In this document: positions 1-7,309 of the stretch, one piece after another
How the letters are laid out: each line of letters begins with the position of its first letter
Position numbering within the stretch: the first letter of the stretch is position 1
Made by a program: the position numbers and the translations under genes
The notes under the pieces: model-generated
What the model saw: only the letters and a program-made list of their open reading frames with translations
Databases searched by the model: none
Told to the model about the DNA's origin: nothing
From: an uncultured Saprospiraceae bacterium
GTDB lineage: Bacteria; Bacteroidota; Bacteroidia; Chitinophagales; Saprospiraceae
Assembly: GCA_937894165.1 (NCBI GenBank)
Contig: CALCSX010000069.1
Span: forward strand, 1 to 12,592
DNA: 12,592 bases
Direction of reading: 5' to 3'

Positions 1-464
1 ACAAAAAGGACATTAACACCCTCGAATGGAATATTCTGATTTTAATAGCAGGAGGAATTGCCCTCGGGCAGGGAATGGCAATCACCGGACTAGACAAACA
101 ATTTACTAGTTTTCTACCCGGCAACAGTCCCTACTTTTTCGGCATTATTCTCGTCGCTACCCTACTGATGAGCACCTTCATTTCGAATACTGCCACCACC
201 AACTTGATTTTACCGATTGGAGTATCACTCACCTTCGCTTTAGATGGCAGTTTTAATGAAAGTATGGCACGCGAAATAGCCATCGGCATTGCTCTCATCG
301 CATCTATGGCCATGTCACTACCAGTCAGCACCGCCCCGAATTCCATCGTTTATGCACAGGGTATTCTGACCACTCGTGATTTTGCAAGTACAGGGGTGAT
401 TATCGGGGTGTTGGCATTGTTTATTATTTTGGTTTCCAATTTGTTTTGGGGATTGATATTCTAG
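1..464 (+). CDS. SLC13/DASS-family sodium:anion symporter, C-terminal part (5' end outside window)
   Basis: The open frame is already in progress at the window edge (codons begin at base 3) and ends in TAG at 462-464, giving about 153 residues. It begins with a hydrophobic stretch after 'NTLEWNILILIAGG', equivalent to the 'W-D-hhh-hhGGG-hALG' segment of SLC13/DASS carriers. It continues with the second SNT signature, 'SNTATTNLILPI', which helps form a Na+ and substrate site, then 'MSLPVSTAPNSIVYAQG', the conserved proline/serine/asparagine loop before the last helices. A final hydrophobic helix closes the protein. By family knowledge these inner-membrane carriers import dicarboxylates, sulfate or related anions with sodium; the substrate cannot be read from this fragment. 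The internal ATG at base 75 is not the start, because homology runs through it. No partner gene lies downstream on this strand. Confidence 0.9.
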   Translation, partial: KKDINTLEWNILILIAGGIALGQGMAITGLDKQFTSFLPGNSPYFFGIILVATLLMSTFISNTATTNLILPIGVSLTFALDGSFNESMAREIAIGIALIASMAMSLPVSTAPNSIVYAQGILTTRDFASTGVIIGVLALFIILVSNLFWGLIF

Positions 465-471
465 TCGCTGC

Positions 472-578
472 AAGAAAACCCCAAATACTGCGTTACTCTC
501 GTATTTGAATCAGTCATTTATTTCCTATAAACTCCTTGGATTCAAATACTTCGAAAGCCTTGTCTTTGGGATTTTCTT
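472..578. repeat. Nested inverted repeat downstream of the symporter
   Basis: Two nested pairs of arms lie directly after the symporter stop. The outer arms are AAGAAAACCCCAAA (472-485) and TTTGGGATTTTCTT (565-578), 13 of 14 complementary. The inner arms are GTATTTGAATC (501-511) and GATTCAAATAC (539-549), perfect over 11 bp. The two gaps between outer and inner arms are both 15 nt, so the whole folds as one long stem with a symmetric internal bulge and a 27-nt loop. It could end the transporter transcript or be a small mobile repeat. It lacks the compact GC stem and U-tract of a standard intrinsic terminator. Confidence 0.7.
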
Positions 579-983
579 ATCAGCGGGAATGAAGTACAAA
601 ATACTATGTATGTATAATACATATTGATACTTAGTACTTAATTACAGAATTTTCTGGAATTTTTGATTTTGAAAAGATACATTATTACTAGATGTAAATT
701 CAAAAGTCCAAAAAACAGATAATGATAGATTTTAGGTATACACTGAAGCAGTATTTGGGCATTTATGGGCCTACCCTGCGGGTCGCTACGAATCCAGGCT
801 CGTTATTAACTCGGTCCTTCGGACGCCACTCCGCTGCGCTACGGACCCTTCCACATCGCTAAGTCGGGAAGAATTGGGAGTACCTGTTAAATAAAATTTT
901 GACTTAAGAATTCAACCAATAATTTTTTTTATAAAGGCACAGCTTTGATAGCACCTTGCGCCTCATCAAATTTTCCAAAATAT
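579..983. other. Intergenic stretch with a GC-rich hairpin island
   Basis: No gene is supported here. The AT-rich sequence is interrupted by a GC-rich island at about 770-870. The island holds short hairpins with three-base loops: ACCC-TGC-GGGT at 773-783 and GTCC-TTC-GGAC at 814-824. At 936-962 a weak stem (GGCACA with GCGCC and a G-U pair) lies downstream of the minus-strand T9SS gene. It has no U-tract, so I do not call it a terminator. The island resembles dispersed intergenic repeats of Bacteroidota; this is recollection, not a database result. Confidence 0.5.
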
Positions 984-1874
984 TTAAGATGAAGTTATAT
1001 TAATTTTCTTAGTTGTAATTGATTTTCCATTTAAATCATTTAATTGGATAATATAAATACCCGAATTTAAACCGGAAAGATCCAACTTAGCTTCAGAATT
1101 GTAAATCTTATGAGATAAAACTACCTTGCCTTCTAAACTTAAAATTTCTACCTGGAACTCATTCGGCATATTAATCCCTCCTGAAATATACAGATAATCC
1201 AATGCCGGATTGGGATAGAATTTTATATCTACATTTTTATAATCATTGACTGACATAGGTCGAGAGTAATAACAATCCTCGCCGCCTAATTGTAGAAATT
1301 TCTGCGACTTATACGCCATATCGTCTTCAATAAAACATCTCAACCAAGGAAAATCAGCGCCTGGTATCGTTACGCATTCCACTGTATTCTCTACAATAAC
1401 TCTTTCAGATCCATATTTTTCCGTATACACATAATCATTTTCCAGAAACATTTCTTCTTCGAAAAAAAACCTTCGCAACTCCTCCCCATTGATATTAACT
1501 GTCTCTATTTCCTTCAAAGTCAAGACCAAATCCAGCTTTTCATTGAAACACGATAACAACTGAAAAGTGGCAGAATCGCCCACTTCCATATCAAATTTAT
1601 ACACGAGTCTATGCTCTCCCTCCCAGAGATAATATACCTCATGGCCATCCTGAAAAAAGTAATAATCTCCCACTTTTCTATAGGTTGTGCCGTCAATATC
1701 CACATCTTCCTCACTTATCAATTCAAAGTAATTCTCTAAGGGATCATTTTCCAATTCTTCCATATTTGTCCCAACATTGTAGACCCAGGTAGCTCCTAAG
1801 GGTGCGAATTCCACTTGCGCTGAAAGTTGTAAAACTAAAAAGAGTATTGCGATTGAAAAAAATGATTTTGCCAT
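984..1874 (-). CDS. Secreted protein with T9SS type A C-terminal sorting domain
   Basis: The product has 296 residues. Residues 1-19 form a Sec signal peptide (basic start, hydrophobic core, cleavage expected before Q20 in 'LSAQ'). The mature protein opens with 'FAPLGATWVYNVGT', a start I associate with many exported Bacteroidota proteins of unknown role. The middle is rich in Glu, Asp, Phe and Tyr and carries Cys at 109, 167, 180 and 201. The C-terminal 80 residues are a type A T9SS sorting domain: 'FYPNPALDYLYI' (219-230), a beta-rich core ending 'LEGKVV', then 'LDLSGLNSGIYIIQL' (274-288) and a short basic tail. By family knowledge this domain directs export through the outer membrane and is cleaved or used for surface attachment. 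The function of the N-terminal region is not recognisable. The ATG at 1874 gives the signal peptide directly. A fragment of another T9SS gene ends 9 nt upstream on the same strand. Confidence 0.88.
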   Translation of the reverse strand: MAKSFFSIAILFLVLQLSAQVEFAPLGATWVYNVGTNMEELENDPLENYFELISEEDVDIDGTTYRKVGDYYFFQDGHEVYYLWEGEHRLVYKFDMEVGDSATFQLLSCFNEKLDLVLTLKEIETVNINGEELRRFFFEEEMFLENDYVYTEKYGSERVIVENTVECVTIPGADFPWLRCFIEDDMAYKSQKFLQLGGEDCYYSRPMSVNDYKNVDIKFYPNPALDYLYISGGINMPNEFQVEILSLEGKVVLSHKIYNSEAKLDLSGLNSGIYIIQLNDLNGKSITTKKINITSS

Positions 1875-1883
1875 GATGTAATT

Positions 1884-1985
1884 TTATTGAATGATGATTT
1901 TTTCTGATTTAATAACTACGCCACTTGATACAATATTTACAAAATAAACTCCGGCTGCCATACCTCGAAAGTTTAAAAAAAGATC
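1884..1985 (-). pseudogene. Orphan C-terminal fragment of a second T9SS cargo gene
   Basis: Reading the minus strand from 1985 to 1884 gives 33 codons and then TAA. The peptide includes 'NFRGMAAGVYFVNIVSSG' and ends 'VIKSEKIIIQ'. This matches the final part of a T9SS type A sorting domain ('L..GhYhVxh...G....kKhhhQ'). An in-frame stop (1986-1988) precedes it, there is no start codon or signal peptide, and no frame upstream of 1986 continues the usual 'YPNP' half of the domain. I read this as the remnant of a deleted or decayed neighbour, lying just before the intact T9SS gene. An alternative is recombination between two tandem cargo genes. Confidence 0.72.
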
Positions 1986-2333
1986 TTATACTGATTGAAG
2001 CATTCAAAAATTTTTAAAAGAGAATTATAGTGCGCTTTATAACTAATACTTCACAAACCGGCCCGACGTTGCATACTCCTATGAAAAATTCATATAAAAT
2101 TTCCATAAATAATGAATATGCCATGATTTCTAAGAACTTCACATAAATTTTCGTGACTCTCCTAAATTTTCAAATGTCTATCTATTTTATTTCTACTGCA
2201 ACATATTCTACATGGCGGTCATAAAGAGGTAAGTGAGGAATTATATAATTAAATTAAATCTCCGAGTGCAATAATCCAATCCTTATTTTTGAAAATCGAT
2301 TTCTAAATCTCCCCCCGCGTGAGGCATACGTAG
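1986..2333. other. Gene-free stretch upstream of the T9SS fragment
   Basis: This is AT-rich sequence with stops in all frames. A minus-strand open stretch at about 2010-2150 ends in a frame without recognisable motifs and has no convincing start. I see no RNA gene or promoter I can defend. Confidence 0.4.
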
Positions 2334-2410
2334 GACCTGACCGGAGGGAAGGGTTCAGACTGAGGAATCGAAGTCTGTACGGAACTCCGCAGTACGCCGA
2401 CCTTCAGGTC
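2334..2410. repeat. GC-rich 77-nt multi-branched hairpin element
   Basis: A perfect 7-bp closing stem, GACCTGA (2334-2340) with TCAGGTC (2404-2410), encloses two further hairpins. These are CAGACT (2356-2361) with AGTCTG (2372-2377), and GTAC (2377-2380) with GTAC (2392-2395), the latter holding CGGA-AC-TCCG. The last arm also folds alone as GACC-TTCA-GGTC (2399-2410). GC content stands out against AT-rich flanks. It lacks the spacing of D, anticodon and T arms, so it is not a tRNA. A dispersed repeat is the simplest reading. Confidence 0.55.
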
Positions 2411-2646
2411 ATTTATATGGTAAATATATTGCAATTTATAATATTATATCAAAAAACAGATACATTTCAGTCATAAATTGACCTGAGAGGCACGCCCACA
2501 TCCGCATCTAAATCTTAGCAAAGAAGAATTCCACATGCTTCTCTGGACCCCTTTACAAACCGCTCCTCGAGCAACCGGCGAGCTCCTTTGCTCCCTTACA
2601 ATATCTTGTACTTTGCCTCTTGGCGCCCTTGCGAGCCGAAAAAAAC

Positions 2647-2941
2647 ATGCCTCAGGCATCCTTACCGCTCTTTCAATGGCAGATCTCCCGAAGAAACCTA
2701 ATTATCAAGCCACATAACTTAATGAAAACCCTTAATGCCCTCAAATTCTTAATGGTTCAGCTCTTTCAGTAATCTGTGCCAAATCTATGTAATCCGTGAA
2801 ATCTGTGAGCCAACCAACAAATGCCACAGGCATCCCCAAACCTCTCTCCGAACCGCTCAACAGCGAAGCGTCAAAACAGCCGAAGGCGACAAAACGGTCG
2901 TAAGACCTCAGAACTGCCGCAGGCAAAGAACTGCCGAAGTC
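2647..2941. repeat. Cluster of mini-hairpins with 3-4 nt loops
   Basis: Two near-identical palindromes, ATGCC-TCA-GGCAT (2647-2659) and ATGCC-ACA-GGCAT (2821-2833), differ only in the first loop base and are both followed by CC. A tight run then follows: GC-GAA-GC (2863-2869), GCC-GAA-GGC (2879-2887), GGTC-GTAA-GACC (2896-2907), TGCC-GCA-GGCA (2915-2925) and a degenerate TGCCGAAGTCA (2932-2942). Spacers are short and A-rich, such as CAAAAC or AGAAC. The run ends at the rpiB stop codon. Open frames crossing this stretch on both strands have no recognisable motif and I treat them as chance. Confidence 0.6.
2765..2812. repeat. Low-complexity 'ATCTGTG/ATCCGTG' phrase
   Basis: The units AATCTGTG, AATCTATG, AATCCGTG and AATCTGTG recur every 8 to 13 bases. 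I recall this phrase as a recurrent intergenic sequence of Bacteroidota and other bacteria. A related phrase, 'CTTTGCCTCTTGGCGCCC', lies at 2613-2630. Neither encodes a product. Confidence 0.5.
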
Positions 2942-2947
2942 AAATTT

Positions 2948-3385
2948 TCAACAAGAAATCTTATTCACCCTTCCCTGATGCCTGCCTCCCTCGAATTCTG
3001 TCTCGACAAATGCCCGCACCATCTCAGCTGCCACATCCCAATCAATAAATCTCGCAGGAATAGCCAAAACATTCGCATCATTATGCTGTCGCGCCAATTC
3101 TGCCAATTCCTTGGTCCAACACAATGCACATCGAACACCCTGATGCTTATTCGCTGTCATTGCCACGCCATTGCCACTCCCACAGACAACTATCCCGCGC
3201 TGGAAGACCCCAGCCTCTACGCCGGACGCTACGGGATGCACAAAATCCGGGTAATCAACAGAATCCGGTCCATTTGTTCCGAAATCCCGAACTTCAATGC
3301 CCATCTCCTTTAATAAGGCAGCTATCTTGTCCTTGTATTCGAAGCCGGCATGGTCAGCTCCGATAGCCATATTTTTGATGTCCAT
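2948..3385 (-). CDS. rpiB: Ribose-5-phosphate isomerase B
   Basis: This enzyme interconverts ribose 5-phosphate and ribulose 5-phosphate in the cytosolic pentose phosphate pathway. It has 145 residues, the usual RpiB length. Visible motifs are 'GADHAG' (9-14, substrate-binding Asp-His), 'DYPDF' (44-48), 'CGSGNG' (68-73, with the catalytic-type Cys68), 'ANK..GVRCAL' (78-88), 'RQHNDANVL' (99-107, catalytic-type His101) and 'GRHQGRV' (134-140, phosphate-binding arginines). The CGSGNG loop departs from the common CGTGIG form but keeps the Cys. I chose the ATG at 3385. A GTG at 3421 would add 12 residues and overlap the upstream gene, but the fold begins at 'KNMAIGADH'. It follows the DUF2723 gene by 16 nt, so the two are probably co-transcribed. 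No strong ribosome-binding site is visible. Confidence 0.93.
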   Translation of the reverse strand: MDIKNMAIGADHAGFEYKDKIAALLKEMGIEVRDFGTNGPDSVDYPDFVHPVASGVEAGVFQRGIVVCGSGNGVAMTANKHQGVRCALCWTKELAELARQHNDANVLAIPARFIDWDVAAEMVRAFVETEFEGGRHQGRVNKISC

Positions 3386-3401
3386 AGACTTTTCTTTTAT
3401 T

Positions 3402-6400
3402 TTACTCAATAATTCCTTCACTTTCGGTCGGGGCAGGTTGAAGGTGACCTATCATGCCTTTGATTTCCTCCGTAAATGCCGGATCTCCAATATCTTCCGT
3501 CATCGCCAAAGTGGCTCCGAGAAGTCTCCTGTATTCATTCTGCGTTCGGCTGAAGCCTGCTCTCACTTTCATCTCACCGATGGAGTCGAAAAACTCCAAA
3601 TGCTGTCTTATCTGTTCTGCAAGAATTCTCAAATGTATCTTAGCCTTATCGAATGCTTCTACATCAACATAATTATTGATCATGTTCATGGCAGTGCCTT
3701 CATATGGGAAGTTCATATCCGGGAAGGCTCTGAAATACTCATCAGAAACTCCCTCAGCAATCTCGTCTTGACCCGCAATAATAGAAGACATTCCTGTTCT
3801 CAACATAGACATCTTCTGTGATTGCAATCCTGCTCCATAACTCTCATCAACATAGAGATCTCGCTTGTCCCAACCTCCTAATTTGAACACATTTTGATAG
3901 AGATCCAAGTTTTTCTCTAATGCCACTCCTCCTACACCAAAATTGCCCAATTGCTGTATAACCGGCTTTCTCTGCGCTGTAATTCGCATCGCCATACCCT
4001 CTAAACGAAGGTATTCCTGCAGACCATACAATTTCTCTGACACAGTAGTTGTGGCAAAATATATCGGTCGATCATATATATTTGACTGGATAATATCCAA
4101 AATCGCAATATCGTCTTTCATGATAAAATCCGAAGTAAACCTGATCGGCAAAGCAGGGGATATTTCTGTCGTATCCGGTAGCAAGCCCGCAGCCTCAGCT
4201 TTGCTAGGGTCAATCGGCAAAAACAAGTTTTTCGAAGGCATATAACTCTCTAAAGATCTGCCCGAAGCCAAAGGAATCGGATGGTCTTCACCTACCCATT
4301 TCAGCGCTGCTGCCAAGGGCATAGGGTTAGATGTGTTGCCTGAAGGGCTATAAATGAATAATTGATTTCTTTTATGGCCTCTTAATGCATCTTTTTCTAT
4401 AGAGAAATTAAGTTTTTCTGAGTCGTTAACTTTTCTTCTCAATAAATCGATGTACCAATCCACGGCGATCAAACTTAAGTTGACTACCCGCACATCTGTC
4501 CTTATATTCTCCACCTCCTGTGCGTACCACAATGGGTAGGTATCGTTGTCACCATAAGTAAAGAGAATAGCATTGGGCTCCAGAGATTCTAGGAAGTTGT
4601 GTGCCAAATCTCTAGCTCCTGTATGGTGGAAACGGCTCATATCGTCAAAATTCTGGAAAGCCATGATCGTCGGCGCTGTCAGAACCAAGGCGGAAGCCAG
4701 AGCTGCAGCGGGCATTTCACCCATCTTCTCCTCGAACATCTTGTACAGTGCCACCACTGCCAGTCCTATCCAAATGGCGAAGGTGAAAAATGAACCTGCG
4801 AATACGTAATCCCTCTCCCGAGGCTCGCCCGGAGGCTGATTGGAATAAATTATCAATCCTAATCCCGAAATAAAGAAGAAAACGAATATGGCAAAAGCCT
4901 CTTTGGATTTGTATTTAAAGTGAAAAAACAGACCAATAAGTCCGAAAATGAAAGGGAGGAGATAATACTTGTTTCTACTCTGCTCATTTTTCATGCTGTC
5001 CGGCTCCATAGACATGTCGTAAAGTCGGGCCTCATCCAGAAACTTAATCCCGGATATCCAATGGCCTCGCGACAAATCAGTATCGTACATCCCTTGATTA
5101 CCATTGAGACGACCTGCGAAATTCCACATGAAGTATCTGAAATACATCCATTTGATCTGGTAATTCCAGAAAAACTCGAGGTTGTGGGCGGCTGTTGGGG
5201 AGTCGTTGGGTCCTAAATTTAGCCAATCACGGTACATCCTCGGATATCTGCCTGTGTTGTGAGGAATTCGGGGAAATAATCGCTTGTCTTTCTCATCGTA
5301 AACTTGTGTATAGCCGTAGTCAACAAACTCATATCTGTCTCCTACTCTGCCCAATCTTTCCTCTGTATCTGTACCTACTTGTTGTTTGTCAAAATCGATA
5401 CCTTTCACCAATGGTCTGTCACCGTATTGTTCCCTGTTCAGGTAAGGTAAAAGTCTCAATGCATCGCTCGGAGCGTTCATATTGATCGGTGGATCAACGT
5501 TGGCCCTGATTACTGTAACCCCGTATGTAGTATAAGCTACAGCGGTAAGCATCAAAGAAATGAATGCCATTTGAACTATGTGATTGTTTTTGCGGTGAGC
5601 ATAGCGAAGTCCGGCATAAATAATTCCACCAACGATTAGTGCGGTAGGAATAAGACCGGAATGAAACGGCAAGCCGAGATTATTGACCATGAAGACATCA
5701 AAAAATGCCCAGATGGAAGGAATTCCCGTAATGATAAATATCTGAATAGCTCCAATCAAAGCTGTTCCAACTGCTGCCGCAATGACCATGCCAAGAGGCG
5801 TATGCTCTTCGTATTTTTTGAGGTAATATAATATTCCTAAGGTAGGAAGAACGAACAAAGATAGAAGGTGCACTCCTATCGACAAAGCGATGGAAAAGAA
5901 GGCAAAAACCAACCATCTATCATTCTGCTTGGTGTTGGGAAGATGGTACCACTTAACACTTGCCCACAATGTCAGGGTAGTGAAAAATAAGGACATAGAA
6001 TAAACCTCACCCTCTACCGCTGAAAACCAGATCGAAACAGCAAAAGCAGTCGCCAGACCGGCCCCAAGACCTGCTCCGGCTAAAACGATCCCCTGTGCAT
6101 TGGATTTTAATTCATGTGAACGACCGTTAAGGATAGAATTTCCAAGTATAATGGTTACCCACGCTACAAACATAGCCGAGAAGGCAGAAAGGAGGGCTGA
6201 AGATAAGTTGACCATCCAAGCGATTACAGAAGGATCTGAGGATATCATATCACCGAATGCAGCAAACATTCTTCCTACAATCAGAAACAGGGGGGCTCCC
6301 GGGGGGTGAACCACTTGCAGTTTATAAGCTCCGAGGATAAACTCGCCACAATCCCAAAGACTTCCTGTCCTCTCTACGCTGAAAAAATAAACTGTAAAAG

Positions 6401-6455
6401 CGATTGCGAAAACCAACCACCCTGAAAGGTTAGACATCTTCCTTAATGAATTCAT
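3402..6455 (-). CDS. DUF2723 / TMEM260-like (GT117 family) integral membrane protein
   Basis: This is a 1017-residue membrane protein. The N-terminal half has about nine hydrophobic segments (11-28 through about 317). The first loop carries the hallmark 'WDCGEF' (34-39) and 'HPPGAP' (50-55); acidic residues there are expected to be catalytic in this GT-C-like fold. A soluble section (about 320-495) follows, then four more segments (about 498-600) with the conserved 'NQPPGEPRERDY' (539-550). The C-terminal 400 residues are mostly soluble and begin with 'LFTYGDNDTYPLWYAQE' (631-647). By family knowledge the human relative TMEM260 is a protein O-mannosyltransferase (GT117). Bacteroidota members are thought to glycosylate exported proteins or surface polymers, but the donor and acceptor here are unknown. 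The ATG at 6455 gives the typical family N-terminus. It is the first gene of a likely operon with rpiB. No clear promoter box was found upstream. Confidence 0.9.
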   Translation of the reverse strand: MNSLRKMSNLSGWLVFAIAFTVYFFSVERTGSLWDCGEFILGAYKLQVVHPPGAPLFLIVGRMFAAFGDMISSDPSVIAWMVNLSSALLSAFSAMFVAWVTIILGNSILNGRSHELKSNAQGIVLAGAGLGAGLATAFAVSIWFSAVEGEVYSMSLFFTTLTLWASVKWYHLPNTKQNDRWLVFAFFSIALSIGVHLLSLFVLPTLGILYYLKKYEEHTPLGMVIAAAVGTALIGAIQIFIITGIPSIWAFFDVFMVNNLGLPFHSGLIPTALIVGGIIYAGLRYAHRKNNHIVQMAFISLMLTAVAYTTYGVTVIRANVDPPINMNAPSDALRLLPYLNREQYGDRPLVKGIDFDKQQVGTDTEERLGRVGDRYEFVDYGYTQVYDEKDKRLFPRIPHNTGRYPRMYRDWLNLGPNDSPTAAHNLEFFWNYQIKWMYFRYFMWNFAGRLNGNQGMYDTDLSRGHWISGIKFLDEARLYDMSMEPDSMKNEQSRNKYYLLPFIFGLIGLFFHFKYKSKEAFAIFVFFFISGLGLIIYSNQPPGEPRERDYVFAGSFFTFAIWIGLAVVALYKMFEEKMGEMPAAALASALVLTAPTIMAFQNFDDMSRFHHTGARDLAHNFLESLEPNAILFTYGDNDTYPLWYAQEVENIRTDVRVVNLSLIAVDWYIDLLRRKVNDSEKLNFSIEKDALRGHKRNQLFIYSPSGNTSNPMPLAAALKWVGEDHPIPLASGRSLESYMPSKNLFLPIDPSKAEAAGLLPDTTEISPALPIRFTSDFIMKDDIAILDIIQSNIYDRPIYFATTTVSEKLYGLQEYLRLEGMAMRITAQRKPVIQQLGNFGVGGVALEKNLDLYQNVFKLGGWDKRDLYVDESYGAGLQSQKMSMLRTGMSSIIAGQDEIAEGVSDEYFRAFPDMNFPYEGTAMNMINNYVDVEAFDKAKIHLRILAEQIRQHLEFFDSIGEMKVRAGFSRTQNEYRRLLGATLAMTEDIGDPAFTEEIKGMIGHLQPAPTESEGIIE

Positions 6456-6744
6456 TCCTATTCGTTCTATTGGTGAATTAAATTAGGGGTAAATATAGAG
6501 ATTAACTTTATAGATTGGGAATTTATTATTGTAAAATGTTATTTTAAAAGGGTTGAACAGATTGAGTTTCGTTCTTTTCATAAAAGAATTTGATGGTGTT
6601 AGCATGTTGAAATTAAATTCTTGGTCGGGTTTACTGATTGCTAGGGCATTTATGATGGTTAAAATTTTCTTAAACTTTCTTCACTTTGCTGTTTGGATCA
6701 ATACTTATCCTTATTTTAAGGGATAATTATCAACAACTTTGCCA
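6456..6744. promoter_or_regulatory. Divergent intergenic region between the DUF2723 and DUF6150 genes
   Basis: The genes on both sides start here and point outward, so both promoters must lie in these 289 bases. On the minus strand TATATTTA (about 6491-6498) partly fits the Bacteroidota -7 box (TAnnTTTG), but I see no TTG about 20 bases further upstream. On the plus strand TTTG near 6692 followed by TATTTTAA is a weak candidate pair. Neither is strong enough to place a transcription start. Confidence 0.3.
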
Positions 6745-7083
6745 ATGTTCAAATCATCTTTTTGTCTTCTCGTACTAATTTTAGTCGTAAATATTTGTTT
6801 TGCTCAGAAGATTTTTTCTACAGATCACGCCTATCAGGCTGATCTCAAAGTTTTCGTTGTAAAAAATGAATATCAGGCGGATCTCAAGGTATTTAAAGTT
6901 GAGCACTCCTATCAGGCCGGTGAAAATGACGGGAAATGGTTTTTTACGATAGAGGGCTATCAAGCGGATAAGAAAATATTCTTTGTTGACCATGAATATC
7001 AAGCAGTTTTGAAAATATTTTTTGTGGAACACAGTTATCAAGCAGGTTGGAAGGATAGATCGAAAATGGCACTTTTGTATTAA
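6745..7083 (+). CDS. Exported DUF6150-type repeat protein (predicted septoil knot fold)
   Basis: This is a 112-residue protein. Residues 1-20 are a Sec signal peptide ending 'ICFA' before Q21. The rest is almost wholly six repeats of the form 'KhFhVxxxYQADL', with YQA at residues 30, 43, 56, 72, 85 and 98. The spacing is 13 residues throughout, except one step of 16 where 'GENDG' is inserted. It ends 'GWKDRSKMALLY'. I recognise this as DUF6150, later described as a '7(1) septoil knot' domain, in which short beta hairpins thread into a deep 7_1 knot. The assignment is from memory of the repeat pattern. Function is unknown; the signal peptide puts it in the periplasm or outside. I chose the ATG at 6745 rather than a TTG six bases upstream. 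It stands alone, divergent from the DUF2723 gene and convergent with the ade operon. Confidence 0.8.
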   Translation: MFKSSFCLLVLILVVNICFAQKIFSTDHAYQADLKVFVVKNEYQADLKVFKVEHSYQAGENDGKWFFTIEGYQADKKIFFVDHEYQAVLKIFFVEHSYQAGWKDRSKMALLY

Positions 7084-7119
7084 GGTTCTGAGTTCTGGGT
7101 TCTGGGTTCTGGGTTAGGG
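7084..7119 (+). repeat. Heptamer tandem repeat (GGTTCTG)
   Basis: Directly after the stop codon of the YQA-repeat protein, GGTTCTG occurs four times in a row (the first copy followed by A), ending in a degenerate GGTTAGG. It is non-coding. Similar 'GTTCTGG' strings are, to my recollection, frequent in Bacteroidota spacers. Confidence 0.75.
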
Positions 7120-7309
7120 CTTGTCGAGGTGGATTTTTGGGATTCAATGATTAGGCTAAAAGTAAAAGAGGTCGTTGAGTCGAAACGCCGATTCGAGAAT
7201 AATAAATGAGGTTGTTGTTTTTCAAACAAAATCCGCTCCATTCCTAGGCTTCGACTCCGCTCAGCCACCGAAAAGTCGCTCCTGCGCGACAAAAGTAAAA
7301 CTAAAATAT

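Noticed and set aside
2041..2075. Minus-strand peptide 'YATSGRFVKY' as another T9SS tail
   Set aside because: Only ten residues between stops; too short to distinguish from chance.
2334..2410. tRNA gene
   Set aside because: Length and closing stem are tRNA-like, but no proper D, anticodon or T arm with a TTCRA loop in the right place can be drawn on either strand.
2471..3048. Several 60-75 codon frames on both strands
   Set aside because: They cross the palindrome cluster and low-complexity phrases, show no family motif and conflict with each other.
3386..3421. GTG start for rpiB at 3421
   Set aside because: It would add 12 residues without family similarity and overlap the upstream gene; the ATG at 3385 gives the usual length.
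3297..3821. Plus-strand open frame of 174 codons
   Set aside because: It lies opposite the strongly supported rpiB and DUF2723 genes, has no recognisable motif, and its composition reflects the antisense of real codons.
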